From: Centrapalus pauciflorus
Taxonomy: Eukaryota > Streptophyta > Magnoliopsida > Asterales > Asteraceae
Reading direction: 5' to 3'
Length of the DNA: 64,000 nt
NCBI GenBank assembly: GCA_020465985.1
Contig: JAANYP010002038.1
Span: 868,001 to 932,000 of the forward strand
Below, one piece after another: positions 16,754 to 28,670 of the stretch; within the stretch, counting starts at the first letter, position 1; each line of letters opens with the position of its first letter. Under the pieces are notes generated by a model, which was not told the DNA's origin, did no database searches, and was given only the letters and a program-made list of their open reading frames with translations. Made by a program: the position numbers and the translations under genes.

Positions 16754-17144
16754 CTGTGTTCTCGAATTAGAAAAGAAGAGAATAGAAAGAAAAATGGAGG
16801 AAAGAAACATGGAAGAAAGAAAGAGAAAAGAAAATAACGTTTGTGTTTGTGTTCTTGAATCAAGAGAAAAGAAAGATGAATGAAAAAATTTCATGTTCTT
16901 GAAGAGGGAGGAAAGAAAATAAAAGCCTTTGTTTCTTTGTAATTTACATGAACAAACTTTCTTTCCCTCACTTTCTTCCCACATTTGGGAGGAAACATTT
17001 GAGAAGAAAATCATACATATTTTCTTTCCTCTTCTTTTGCTTTCCTTCCCTAAATATGATAAAAGAACACAAAACTTTTTTATTTTCTCCCACTTTCACT
17101 TGCTTTCTCCTCTTTCCTCCGTTTAAATGTGTTTGAGAACAGAG
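16754..17144. mobile_element. MITE-like element with purine-rich and pyrimidine-rich halves
   Basis: The ends CTGTGTTCTCGAA and, reverse-complemented, CTCTGTTCTCAAA are similar. The left half is strongly purine-rich (GAAAGAAAAATGGAGGAAAG), the right half pyrimidine-rich and partly its reverse complement. It is one imperfect hairpin. No duplication is recognised; the open frames here are by-products of low complexity. Confidence 0.45.
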
Positions 17145-18242
17145 GGTTAGCAATTGGTCCAATCTATAAATCAGAGTATACCACAAGTAATTTGTATATT
17201 ATTCATAAATGAATTAAAAAATAATCACACAAAAAGAAAAAATGAAGCGTGATCCCATGATTCGCATAAAAAATAGTTTCATTGCATAATAATAATAAAT
17301 TAAATTTTGTATGAACAGAACATGCGATTAAAATCTCAATATTGTATGTATGCACACTGAACTATTTTTAAGTTTATTTTACTTTATATTATCTTTGTTT
17401 TACGGCTCTAAATTTGTAAAAAGATTAAATAAATAGAACTTAAAATACTAGATAAATAATATATATATATATATATTACATGGAATTGTCAAAAATAGAA
17501 AATTCACACCGAAAGTTTTAATAATTTTTTACTTACATGTCTCTAAATTTTTTTAGTATTTAAATCTGCGAATAATTGTTAAGAAATTTACATAAACATT
17601 AAAAAATACCGATAAAAGTCTTTTATTACTTGTAAATAATCATTCTATATATTTAATTATTTAGAAACACCGACTCAAATTCTTTTTATGACACATAGTT
17701 GCATAAATACATATCATAGTTTCATATAGTTGTATAAATTGTGTTAAATTTAAGTTAACTGTATAAATAATAAAGAACATATATTATAACACAGAGAAGA
17801 GTTCCATAAAAAAAAATTAGATGGAAAACAGACGAAGCATTTTAGAAATTCATCCTTTTCATTTTAATTTTTTTTATTTTTAATTGATGTAAACTGTAAT
17901 TGTTATTTTTTACAAAATATTTGCTTTTTGATGGATAAAACTTGATATTTTATTTGGGTATGAATTTTCGTATTCATGCATGAACAAATAATATTTAGTA
18001 TTTATCAATAAAATAATATTTTTATAAAAAATAAAATTTTATATTAATTAAAATAAAATGTATTAATTGAATATATAAAATTTTAAATTGATTATTCATT
18101 AAAGTTCGGTTTTCATTTGAACCATTTTGTATAGAAATAAACAATTATTTTGTTTTTTATAATAAAAAAAATAAACCTAAAATATTTGGGTATGTTTGAT
18201 ATGACTACATGTAGTTTAAGATAAAACTTTTATAGTTGAAGT
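17145..18242. other. AT-rich intergenic sequence
   Basis: Extremely AT-rich DNA without a supportable gene, RNA or repeat boundary; a short (AT)n lies at about 17460-17476. Confidence 0.5.
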
Positions 18243-18763
18243 CAAAGTTGTCAAGATTACAAATAAGATCGATACTACGATTCTACCAAGTGATTTTGAG
18301 CAGGATCAATGTGAGATCATTTTATAACAAGATCAGACGTAGGATCGTGGGATCGTTCGTAGAATCGGTTCCCGATCCGATCCTACCTTATACTCGGTCC
18401 GGACTCTTTTAACCGGGTTCGCATGAGATCGTTTACCTATTCGATCCAAGCTTTTACATAGATCCAATCATTTTATTGATTAGGATAGTGAATCAAATTA
18501 TAGGATGTATGATTAGTTCCTTTTTTTGAATGACCACAAATATTTTAAACTTGAATGTAATGTTGTTTCCCTATTTATTGTATAAATATTTTTTGAAGTA
18601 TTATATAATTAATTTATAATATAAAATTACGAATTATAGTACCTAGAAAAAAAATTAAAAACTTGTGATTTTGTGGTAGGATCTTATTATCCCGATCCGA
18701 TCCGATTCCGATCTTGCAGAGACGAAAAAGATTCTAGATAAGATCTCGATCTTGACAACCTTG
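18243..18763. mobile_element. 521-bp hAT-like element, copy 1 (8-bp TSD GTTGAAGT)
   Basis: The left end CAAAGTTGTCAAGAT and the reverse-complemented right end CAAGGTTGTCAAGATC match, and a perfect GTTGAAGT duplication flanks the element (18235-18242 and 18764-18771). The body is full of GATCGTAGGATC-type repeats. The same family occurs at 26672-27171. It has no coding capacity. Confidence 0.88.
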
Positions 18764-18819
18764 GTTGAAGTTTTAAGAAGCTGTAGTTTTTTAAAAGAGA
18801 TAGTTTTTTGTTTTAATAA

Positions 18820-19125
18820 GGGTTTATTATGAAAAAAAAACCAACATGTTTTCACGTTTTTTGCGTTTTCGTCCCTCTATGCTATTTTTTTCCTTTAAAA
18901 AAACCTCAAGTTATTTTTTATTTTTTGGTTTAGTAAAATTTGGACATTAGACCCTGATTATAATTGTGAACCGGGTTTTTAAAAACTGAAAAATCGAGTT
19001 CTAATGTCCAAATTCCACTAAACCAAAAAGAAAAATATAACTTAAGGTTTTTTATAAAAAAATAACATGGAGGGACGAAAACGTAAAAAAACGTGAAAGC
19101 GTGTTAGTTTTTTCATAATAAATCC
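18820..19125. mobile_element. 306-bp Mutator-like MITE, copy 1 (9-bp TSD TTTTAATAA)
   Basis: Terminal repeats start GGGTTTATTATGAAAAAAA. The two halves are inverted copies, each with GTTTTCGTCCCTC, TTTTTGGTTTAGT and TTTGGACATTAGA modules, and CGGGTTTTTAAAAACTGAAA at the centre. A perfect 9-bp duplication lies at 18811-18819 and 19126-19134. Further copies are at 53590 and 54960. It lies 530 bp before the next start codon, just upstream of or within that gene's promoter. Confidence 0.93.
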
Positions 19126-19655
19126 TTTTAATAAAAGCGTTTGATAAAAATATTTGTAGTTGTATTTTTTTTAATATTAAATGATACATAAGAAGACCTT
19201 AATATTAATTAAAAGTCATGGAGAAAATAGTTTAGTTTCATTAATAAATGTGAAGAATATTTGAGAGTCAAAAGTCTCGAAATCACTCACCAAACGCACA
19301 CCACGATCCAATGGGGAGGATATATTGTTATCGTATTAAAAAAATGGAATGAACATAAACCCTGTATCTGTAGCTGTAGGTGTATATAATCAATCACGAA
19401 TTCTGTGAAACAGATCTACCATCATCTTCTTCAATTTCTTATTCTTTTTGAAATCAAAATCAAAATCAAAATCAAAATCAAAATCTTCAACTTGATCCTT
19501 CTTCCTCTGCAATCTTTTTGCCTTTCTCAATCATTCATTGAATTGCCAAATCCCAAATCTAGCGAGAGAGGTATTTAGATCTCCAATCCATTGAGATTGA
19601 GGTGGGTTCAGATTCTCTCTCTCTCTCTCTCTGGCCACCGCCGGCGGCAGATGAG

Positions 19656-22600
19656 ATGGGCAAACTCTCCGTCATCATCTACATCACAGTAGCTTTGCTC
19701 CTCCTCCTTCTCATTTCGCATTCTCCCAATAAATCCGCTCACCGGAACAACCATCGGCGGCACCGTCGTCTCAAACTCCGTTCCAACTTCTCTTTCACAC
19801 CTACCACTACAACCGCATCCGATCATCACATCGCCTTTGATCCCTTGGTGGCTGACATTGAGCGTAAGAGAGAGGACAAGTTATGGGAGAAGAGCCACTA
19901 TTTTGACGATAATCATCATGAAGCAGAAGCCGAACCAGACGCACACTCGGCTCCCGGGATGGAATCGCAACCGGAATGGGAGGACTTCATCGATGCTGAA
20001 GATTACTTGAATGACGAACATAAGTTCAATATCACACACAGATTGGTTTTGCTTTTCCCTAGGATTGATGTTGACCCTCCAGATGGCTTTGTCACTGAGC
20101 TCGAGCTCACGGAATGGAACCTTGAGCAATCACAGAGGGAAGTCCTTCATCGGAGTCAGAGAGAGATGGAATTGCATGACAAGAACCACGATGGTTTGGT
20201 TTCTTTTGATGAGTACCAGCCTCCCTCTTGGGTTCGTGATTCTGGTAATATATTCTATAGATGAATAAGCACATACAACACATAATTGCTAGCTAAGATG
20301 AAGATGGTCCTTTTTGGATTCGAATTTACAAGTGATGATAAATACGATTAATTAATATCGTTAGATTGCTAACTAAAATGAAGATGATCCTTTTTGGATT
20401 TGAAATTTGAAGAGAGGATAAATATTTTTCCTTTTGACTAACCTCCCCTTTTATTTCATTGTAGCCATTTACAAGTGGTTAGTGAGATGAGGTTTGAAAT
20501 TCTGATGCAACCTGTTGATATGAGTTAACTATAACATCATGTTAACAACTTCCAAGTGTCATAAAAATCGGTAACTGCTACATTTATTTAACTACATAAA
20601 AGGTACTTAATAGATTCAATTGTGTCGTGGGGAGGAAACCAAAGAGTATTATGTAGAAATCTGTAAAATTGAAAGTGGGGTTTCTTCACGTGACCGGAGT
20701 GAGGATTTGTGATAGAACTTTTAGCGTGTGCCTTTCAAGTTTTATCTATGATATGCTCATTCCACATTCAAAACAATTAGAGTCTCGCATCTTTTTAGAA
20801 AGGATTTATTATCATGTAGTTGTGCATGATAGACTTGAATGTATTCTAGCATCATTATACATACTCACTTCTTCTGGAACAAAAAAATATAAGGACATGC
20901 TTACATGGGAAATCTGATTGTGGAGCATATTAAGTTTCAAAAAAAGGCACGTGAAGCTTTGGAGTGATGGACCAGTCTGCACATATTTTCTTAATGCAAT
21001 AGCACATATTTGTTTGTTTATTAAGATGTTGAAAGCAATTATTATAGGGGATGTGGGGTTTTGATAAACAAGAGACATTGTTCCAACATCATGACATTAT
21101 CAAATTTGAGATGCCTTTGCCAGTAGCCATATGAATATTTAGTCTGGAATCCATTGACTTTACTGGACACCATATGGTCTTATGTTTGTTATTTTATACC
21201 AGTTTGACAATTTGCAGATACAGTAGTTATCACTCTTTTAACACAAATAATTGTTACTTAAAGTAAGTTCATGTTTGTTTTTCAATATTTGGATATTCCA
21301 CTTACAACTCAATCTGGATATGGCTTCACTAGATAATACTTCATTTGGGTATGATATGGGTTGGTGGAAGGAGGAGCATTTTAATGCATCTGATGCTGAT
21401 GGGGATGGTTTCTTGAATATAACCGAGTTTAATGAGTAAGTTATCTTATCTCTAGGAAGTATATGAATTTGTAGCTTCATCTTTTTAGGCTTGTTCTTCT
21501 CATTAACTTGAGACATCTTTTGTGATATCTAGCTTTCAGCACCCTGCAGACACTAAAAATCCGAGATTACTTCAGTGGCTGTGCAAGGAGGAAGTAAGGT
21601 GGGATGCTATTTCCAGCGAGTTACTGTCCTATTAGGCTATAAGCCTATAATGTTATTTCTCTAAATTAGAACACTGCAAATACCTGATATATATATATAT
21701 ATATATATATATGCATATACATCCACTTGTGTTTATTTTAAGCGACACACACACACACACACATATATGCATATACATCTACATAAACAGATTGTTAGCG
21801 ACATCATGATTGTGTGTTGTTGGCTGCATCATCACATCTAAATGTGTGGTGTGTCAGAGTTTATATTCCTTGTTATAGAAGATTCTGAAATCTCAGTGGA
21901 ACTTATTTAAGATATAAACTGACAAGCTAGCAAGGAGGATTATAATGTGAGTTTGAGTCTTTGAGAGGGCCCCTGCAAGCACGGAGGCTGTCTAGTGTTC
22001 AAATCCTTGACTTGTGGATCACAATTGGTATGGAGAATGGAGAGAATGAAATTGAATTGATTTTCAAGCTTATTCTTTCATAGGATGTCACCATCAATTC
22101 TCAAGTGAATGATGGAGAATTGGTTTTTAGTGTAAATATCATTTCTTTAGTTTTCTCCTCAACATTAAGAGAATCAAAACAAGAGAAAGAGAATGAGATT
22201 GTATTGTTTTTTCTTCATTCTATGTGTCAAATCTTAATTGATATCTTATGGTCCTTTGTCAACAAAGCTTGAAAACCAAGTCAATTCCATACTTCTCATT
22301 TCTTCGTACCAAACGCAACCTAAAGGAATCTTACTGTTGCATGAAGGCTGCCCAAAATGCTTCCTTGCATAGCGGATATTACAGAAATCTTGCATACTAA
22401 TAACTATCATCACAATTAAGAGAGTAAAAAAAACCATCACAATGGATGAGATTGTCAATAGATGTTTTGTAGTGTGGTCAGGCATCAACATTGATTTGCC
22501 AAAGTTTCAATTGAGTATATGATAGAACTAAATGTACCGAAATATTTTGCTGATGGTCTTGGTCTCCGTGAGTGGAGAATGTGGGGAGGCACATATATTC

Positions 22601-25600
22601 TGTCCAGGCGATAACAGAACTTATGTGTATTAATCTAATCAATAAACTATCTTACACACTAACATACATATATACATCAGCTCCTAATGTTAAAAAAAAA
22701 AAAGAATTGTGGAGCTAAGAAGTTGAAGACCTTCTAGATATTTGACCTTCTTAATAGTTGTTTCAGTGCCCATCTAAGCAGTCAAATATATGTTTGGAAA
22801 AGGTGGTTGAGATTGATGCAGTGAATAACCAAAATTTGTCAGATATTGTTTTGGATTGTAGAGATTTGATGTCAAATTAAGTCACATACTAGCGCCACCG
22901 CAAAAGGTTTAAGTACCAAGCAGCAACTGAAAATCTTTCGATAGTAAGGTAATGCTGGTACAAGTCGCATGGAAGATGCACTTAACTTGGAAGGAAGATT
23001 TAATGTAGATGCATGAAAATCGGAAATAGCAGATAGAATAACGACCATATCCTTCTTTCATCTAGTCTTGGGTATTAGAAGTCGCCAGGAAGTTGTTCAG
23101 GAATTGGGGTCTGGGAAAATTACCTCAACGTTTGCAGTTGTAATTGCCTATTTGGGCATAAAGAGAACATCTTGAAAAAAACTTATTTTGAATGGGTTTT
23201 TTACTGATGTAAAATTTAAAGGTTGGGCCACATGTCTTGGCATTAATTGTCTTGGATCTTGGCCCATGTTGTAGAAAAAATGATTAATCTGCTCAACACT
23301 GATGATACACTTTATTTCTGCTTAATTTATTTCCAATATTTAAGAACTCCCTTAGAAGGAAATGAAATGGATTGGGCCATGCCAACTTTTATGCAAACGC
23401 CCAAAAGATGCTTGATCTGTCTCTTGGTCAGGTCCTTATGACTTCTACATATAAGATTTTACCTCTCTACGGCTTTATGGTTTAGTGTCTGCCATGCCAA
23501 CAGTCTGTTGGTTGCAGAAACATGTGGCAACGGCCAATGAATAATCCTACTTGGTTTTTCTTTTCTTCTTTTGTGTGTGAATATTTTGTTGAGGAGATGA
23601 ATACAAATTGTCTCGACTAAGTTAGCTGATATTGTGTCCTTTATTGATTTGTTGTAGGGAACGAGATACTGACAAAGATGGGAAGGTAAATTTTAAAGAG
23701 TTCTTCCATGGGTTATTTGACCTTGTAAGAAACTATGATGATGATGGTCATAATTCTTCACATGAATCTAGTGATTCATTGGAGTCTCCCGCAAGGAGCT
23801 TTTTTGCCCAGCTTGACAAAGATGGTGACGGGTAAATCTACACCTGTATACATTATCAACTTTGTATGATTCAAGAGTTGATACTGCCTCAATTCCCCAT
23901 CCACACAACTGACGTTGTGAGGCTCATTTCCTCTTGCAGATACTTGTCTGATGTGGAACTGTTACCTATTATTGGGAAGCTTCATCCATCGGAGCGTTAT
24001 TATGCTAAACAGCAGGCAGATTATATAATATCTCAGGTAAGCATGTTTAACATTGATGTCTTTTTGTAGGTCTTACCTTGTAGTTGCATTGATCCCTTGG
24101 ACAAAATTTTTTGGACAAAGTTTTATTCCAACCATCTATATACAATTGTATGTATGTATGTATGTATGTATGTATGTATGTATATGTGTGTGTTTATGTA
24201 GATGTATGTATAAATGTAAATCTTTGACAATACTGCCTGATATCTCAATTAGTTGTAGTATTTCCACTTGTGCTGAATTTACATGGTGAACGGATATGAA
24301 GCTAGATTTATAGTAGTGATTTTTCCAGGTTTTAATGTTGAGAAATGGCACACGTAAAAATAAACACACACAAAAACTCAAAAAAGAAAACAGATTTACG
24401 TGATTCGGTCCAAGAACGACCTTACGTCCACGGCCGCACTAGCGAGTCTCTCTATTAATTTTGGATTAGGGTTACATTACAATGGGATCAATATTTATAG
24501 AGAACAGGAACCGAAATAAGGAAATCCTATAGGGCTGGGCTTTTACAAATAAAATTGTATTCTGGGGCACTGCCCCCAAAACCTGCAGCATTTAAGTTCC
24601 TACTCCGACTTGATTCTTTAGCAAGGCTTATTTATGTAGGGATGGGCTATAATTATATTCATAATCAACACCCTTTAAGTTGGAGCATGGATATCTAACT
24701 TTATAAAAGTTGATCCCATTTTTGCATGATGGTTTGGTTAATATACCTGCAAGCTGATGTGGAGTCTTAATATGAAAAGGCAGATAAAGTGGTGTCGACC
24801 ATTGGGTCACAACACAAATAAGAAGACAATATACAAGATATTTTGGTATTTCATCAAAATAGATAGCTCCTTGATTGATGCAATATGGCCACAATAGTTT
24901 ATTCATACAAGGGAGTCCAAAGCTCATGAAGAAGTTGTCTAGTTTTGAGCATCTCATAGGTCATGTTTGCGATGACCTCACACTTGAATGTGGCACTTGA
25001 ATGGGAGATATTGAAAGTTTCTTGCTTATTCATGATGCCAGATTTCCTTTGATTAACGGACAATAACTGACAGTGGATCTTTAGGTAACAAGACAACATG
25101 TCTAATAAGCATTAGTAGAGCTGACAATCTTCCTTTGGTCAATGATACGTGTCCATGATCCCGATTTAGATAACAAATACCTACATATGGTCCACATGAA
25201 GAACAACCTTATTTTCTTGAGCTTTTCTTTTGCATATGGATGCTGAGGATGGGTAGGTTATGTGTCATGGATTGAGATCCTTTCTTGTTTCGATAGGTCA
25301 GTTGTTCAGGCAACCATTGAACCTTGTCTAGGTCATTCAGTTGGGCAACTAGCGAGGCATGTGTAGTTTACTCTTTTCGATAAGTTTACTATCTATTGAG
25401 GGTAAATGCTCGGAGGGAAAAAAAAAAGTAGATGTAGGTAGTTCACTTGTTCATCTCATAATATGACTGATCAGCCATTGTAGATCGCCCCACTGGTGTC
25501 CTGTCTCCATTGCATCTCACATCTGTATACAATGTACTAATACCAATTGAGGTATTCTGTGTGATCGTCTCAGACCTACATCATTGTTGATGCCCACAAG

Positions 25601-26057
25601 GATCTAACAACCAAAGCTTTGAGCCAAAGCAGCATATGTTAACTTAACAGGCAAAACCGTAATAACATGAGCATTATTCAGAAACATACAAGGTTTAATA
25701 TATGAATACAATGATTCGGGGGTTATTAACAGGTGCTTTGAAATGGATGCCATTGTTCTTTTCAACACTCAGCGATCTATTTTTTATGTGCATTTTTTGT
25801 TTTGGATGTGTCTTAGAAAGAAAAATTCCGGCTGCTCTTATGCAAATGTGAATATGGAGTGGTTAAAAAGTGGTTTGAGCAATTAAAATACGACTCCCAG
25901 ATTCCTGAATTCTACATTTTTTTTATTTCAGGCCGATACAGATAAAGATGGACGCCTATCATTGACAGAAATGATTGATAGTCCATATGTATTTTATAGT
26001 GCCATCTTTAACGAGGATGAAGACGAAGATTATGAATACCACGATGAGTTCCGCTAA
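19656..26057 (+). CDS. CREC/reticulocalbin-like EF-hand calcium-binding protein of the secretory pathway
   Basis: Six exons: 19656-20244, 21333-21435, 21533-21598, 23658-23831, 23940-24036 and 25932-26057, all GT-AG with phases that fit; 384 aa. Residues 3-20 form an uncleaved signal anchor or signal peptide, followed by a His/Arg-rich stretch (about 23-45). EF-hand loops start at about D175 (DKNHDGLVSFDE), D217 (DADGDGFLNITE), D256 (DTDKDGKVNFKE), D306 (DKDGDGYLSDVE) and D345 (DTDKDGRLSLTE), each with a Glu in the last position. D138-E150 is a degenerate sixth loop. The acidic C-terminus ends YHDEFR, close to the HDEF retrieval signal of animal CREC proteins but with an extra Arg. Residue order and exon content match plant CREC homologues known from Arabidopsis. 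An out-of-frame ATG at 19651 precedes the chosen start by 5 nt; the chosen ATG has the better context (G at -3 and +4). The leader carries an (AAAATC)n run at about 19450-19487 and a CT repeat at about 19613-19632. Intron 5 holds a copia remnant. Confidence 0.92.
21684..21770. repeat. Microsatellites (AT)n and (AC)n in an intron
   Basis: A TA tract at about 21689-21711 and a CA tract at about 21744-21763, joined by an ATGCATATACATC motif that occurs on both sides. They lie in intron 3 of the EF-hand gene. Confidence 0.9.
24149..24186. repeat. (GTAT)n microsatellite in an intron
   Basis: About eight tandem TATG units within intron 5 of the EF-hand gene. Confidence 0.9.
24336..24670 (-). repeat. 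335-bp solo-like 3' LTR of a copia element
   Basis: Bounded by TGTTGA on the left and TCAACA on the right, the usual TG...CA ends. Read on the minus strand, the purine-rich tract AACTTAAAGGG lies directly before the LTR, as the polypurine tract does in LTR retrotransposons. A block with TTACGTGATTCGGTCC and CCTTACGTCCACGG is typical of plant LTR ends. Confidence 0.75.
24336..25110 (-). mobile_element. 5'-truncated Ty1/copia remnant inside the EF-hand gene
   Basis: On the minus strand, just upstream of the LTR, one frame (24957-24628) reads LPFHIKTPHQLAGILTKP followed by SCKNGINFYKVRYPCSNLKG. This matches the end of the copia RNase H domain, where a DQLADILTK motif precedes the last residues and the polypurine tract. 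The upstream piece (CINQGAIYFDEIP) resembles the C-D-N-Q-A-A-I motif with its key residues changed, so the domain is dead. No 5' LTR is found, so the remnant is truncated; its right edge is uncertain and may extend to about 25700. It lies in intron 5, antisense to the host gene. Confidence 0.7.
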
Positions 26058-26671
26058 TCTGGAAGTAGGTAAAGACTAAAGACTACGATTCATTTAGTGT
26101 ATGCATGCCTATTTATGTTTGGAGCATAGTTTTAGGTTTTGATAATGTTTCTTCTGCAGAATAGAAACCGTTTTCTTCATCTGTACTAGCGAGGTTCTAA
26201 AACATTTTGTTGTCGTTTTTCCTACTTTTGACTTCAGTTTTTGAACCAGTGAGATACTAGTCAAGATTTCAAGATAGCAAACAAAATCTTCTTCCATTTT
26301 GTTTTCAAGAAATATCTCAGTTGGATGAATTGTGAGCTTATGACTGCACTTTTGTTTTTTAAGCTTATATATCACAACTCGTGTATCTTTTTAAAGTTGT
26401 GTGTATGTATAAGATGCCAACAAGATGGATATGCGGGCGGGTGGGTATGTAAAACCTTAATTGGGTTTTATTAATCGCCCCCATATCTGTCTTCAGCATG
26501 GTTTTGAAAACCGGACCGGACATCGAACGGAAAATCTAATAATTTCAAAAACCGGACTGGTTTGACCGGCGTTAAAAGCCATAATTGATTTACTTTTATT
26601 AATCACAAAAATTATGAATGTTTATAAAAAGTTTTAAAAACATATATATTATCAATATATCAGTTTCTAAC
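26058..26671. other. 3' flank of the EF-hand gene
   Basis: Presumed 3' untranslated region and flank, no further gene. Around 26500-26570 a CCGGACCGG / CCGGACTGG stretch is mirrored by ACCGGTTGAACCAG at about 27590-27620, so an older, larger repeat may surround the element at 26672-27171. Confidence 0.45.
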
Positions 26672-27171
26672 CATGGTTATCGAAATTGCGATTTAAATCG
26701 TAGGATCGTATGATCCTTCAAGTAGATTTCGATCACGATCGCTAGTAGGATCGATTTTAGGTAGGATCGTAAGCAAGATCGTAGGATTGTTAGTAAGATC
26801 GTACGACGATCCGATCCTACACATACGGTTTGTTTTCGTAGCAATATCGTAGGATCGTTAGTAAGATCGTATGACGTGTATTTCAAACTTTTTATGACTT
26901 GTGAATGGATGTATGAAAATGACTTTCTTTAGTATTGTCTTTAAAGTTTGAATTCTCTATGAAAATGACTAGCTTTCTTTTGAATGAATAATTACTTTCT
27001 TTATGAAAATGATTTTCTTTTATGGAAATGACTCTCTTTTGTTTATGATACAATACTGTGATATATAATATTTAATTTCGGTAGGATCTTACGATCCCGA
27101 TCCGATCCTACGATCCCGATCTTGCAATGACAAAAACGATCCTAGGTAAGATGTCGATCTTGACAACCTTG
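26672..27171. mobile_element. 500-bp hAT-like element, copy 2 (8-bp TSD TTTCTAAC)
   Basis: The left end CATGGTTATCGAAAT pairs with the reverse-complemented right end CAAGGTTGTCAAGATC, and TTTCTAAC is duplicated at 26664-26671 and 27172-27179. The body contains GTAGGATCGT repeats, as in the copy at 18243-18763. The left terminus has decayed more than the right. Confidence 0.87.
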
Positions 27172-27214
27172 TTTCTAACTATTATAAAATGTCAAACACT
27201 TAAAAAAAATATAA

Positions 27215-27473
27215 ACCAATGGGGTTTAGCCTATTTGGTAAGAGGGTGATATGTAAGTAAGAGGTCACGTGTTCAATTTCCTTTGGAGGCAAGTTGAAAT
27301 TAGGTGGAGGAAGTACGTCTCAGGGAAAATGAGTAGTTTAGGAGTAGGAGTAGGAGTAGGATAGTCACGGGTTCAACTTCTGTTGGAGGCAAGTTGAAAT
27401 TAGGTAGAGGAAGTAAGTCTTGGGGAAAATGAGTAGTTTAGGAGTAGGATAGTTTGCCGTTAAAAAAAATTTT
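27215..27473 (+). mobile_element. tRNA-derived SINE with a 100-bp internal duplication
   Basis: The head contains an A-box-like TTTAGCCTATTTGGTAAGAG (27225-27244) and, about 40 bp on, a B-box-like GTGTTCAATTTCC (27269-27281), the internal RNA polymerase III promoter arrangement of tRNA-type SINEs. The tail ends TTTGCCGTTAAAAAAAA. A direct repeat, AAAAATATAA, flanks it at 27205-27214 and 27474-27483. Inside, the segment from 27264 to 27363 is repeated in tandem from 27364, B box included, with a few changes. Confidence 0.68.
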
Positions 27474-27799
27474 AAAAATATAAGGGAAAGAATCCAAGAA
27501 GAAAAATAAATAAATCAAGCTCGAGTAAAATTTTTTTTAAAATATATATTTTATTATTGAAACCCCTTTGTTTGCCGATTTCTACATGAACCGGGGTTAT
27601 CTAACCGGTTGAACCAGCTGATACAGTTTTTGAAACAGTGATCATGAGCTTGTTAGGTTATTTATAAAGCTGAAAGCCTGAAATGCTTAGCCAATCTACC
27701 ATTATGATATTTACTTTGGGAATTAGAGATGAGTAAAGTAAATAAAGAAATTGTTTCCATGGAAAAGAAAAACTAAATTTTTTAATAATGAGTTAATTG

Positions 27800-28670
27800 G
27801 CTAATTGTATAGGTATATTTGTGTGAAAAACCAATGAGTTGGACTATTTTTATAATTAAAACCCTCAATAATTTTTCATTGCACAAAAACCTCCCAACTA
27901 ACTAAAATTTATCAAAATGAGATTTTTTTAGAAAAATAAATACTTGCAACCTGATGACCAATTTTTCGTCTCCAAGTATTACACACCAATTAAACCCCCG
28001 TTAATAATTTTTAATAGAAAATTTTAAAGCGGATAACATCATCAGCGGGAGTTTAAATGGTGTGTGACACTTGGCAACCGGTATTAAAATTTATTCAACG
28101 TAAGTTATTTAATGGTCCACATAGTATTAATTAACCAGTTTCAACCGGTTACCCAATGAAAAAACCTTGATTTACTGATTTTTAGTTAGTTCGGGGTTTT
28201 CTATGCAACGAAAAATGGTTTGAGGTTTTAATCACAAAAAACTGACAAGTTGCGGGTTTTTTGCGCTATTATCCCATTTATCAAAATGATTTTTTTTATA
28301 ATAAAAAAAAAGACTTGCAACCTGATGAACCGGTTGGTGGTTGCAATCTGCTGACCAACCATTCGTCTCCGACAAACTTTCTTTCTAACGAACTCATTTG
28401 TCTGTGTTTTATTATTCAAATTCACAATTCATGTTGAATTCTTTGTTCAAATCTATGTTTATTTGTTGAAATTTATTTTCCCAGTGAAATTTCGGTTGTC
28501 ACTGATGACTTGTAGACAGTGGTCTATCACTTTCAATCGGTTACAACCTGTAATATTCCAATTCCATGAAATTTTGCCTGTTGGAGGTTTTTGTGCAATG
28601 AAAAATGATTAGGGTTTTAATAACAAAAGTGGTCCAACTTGATATTTTTTGCACAACATCCCAATTGTAT
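27800..28670. mobile_element. Nested or duplicated MITE-like repeat cluster
   Basis: The outer ends look inverted: TTGTGTGAAAAACCAATGAG, then TTGGAC and AAAACCCTCAATAATTTTTC on the left; the reverse complement on the right has GTTGGACCAC, AAAACCCTAATCATTTTTC and CATTGCAC. A segment with TTATCAAAATGA and CTTGCAACCTGATGA occurs twice, about 360 bp apart (27910 and 28275), bracketing an inner unit (about 28020-28278) that matches 8919-9175 in reverse. This suggests one family member inserted in another. Exact ends are not resolved. Confidence 0.5.

Noticed and set aside
21940..22015. B-box-like GTTCAAATCC, possible SINE or tRNA relic
   Set aside because: No A box at a proper distance, no cloverleaf and no tail.
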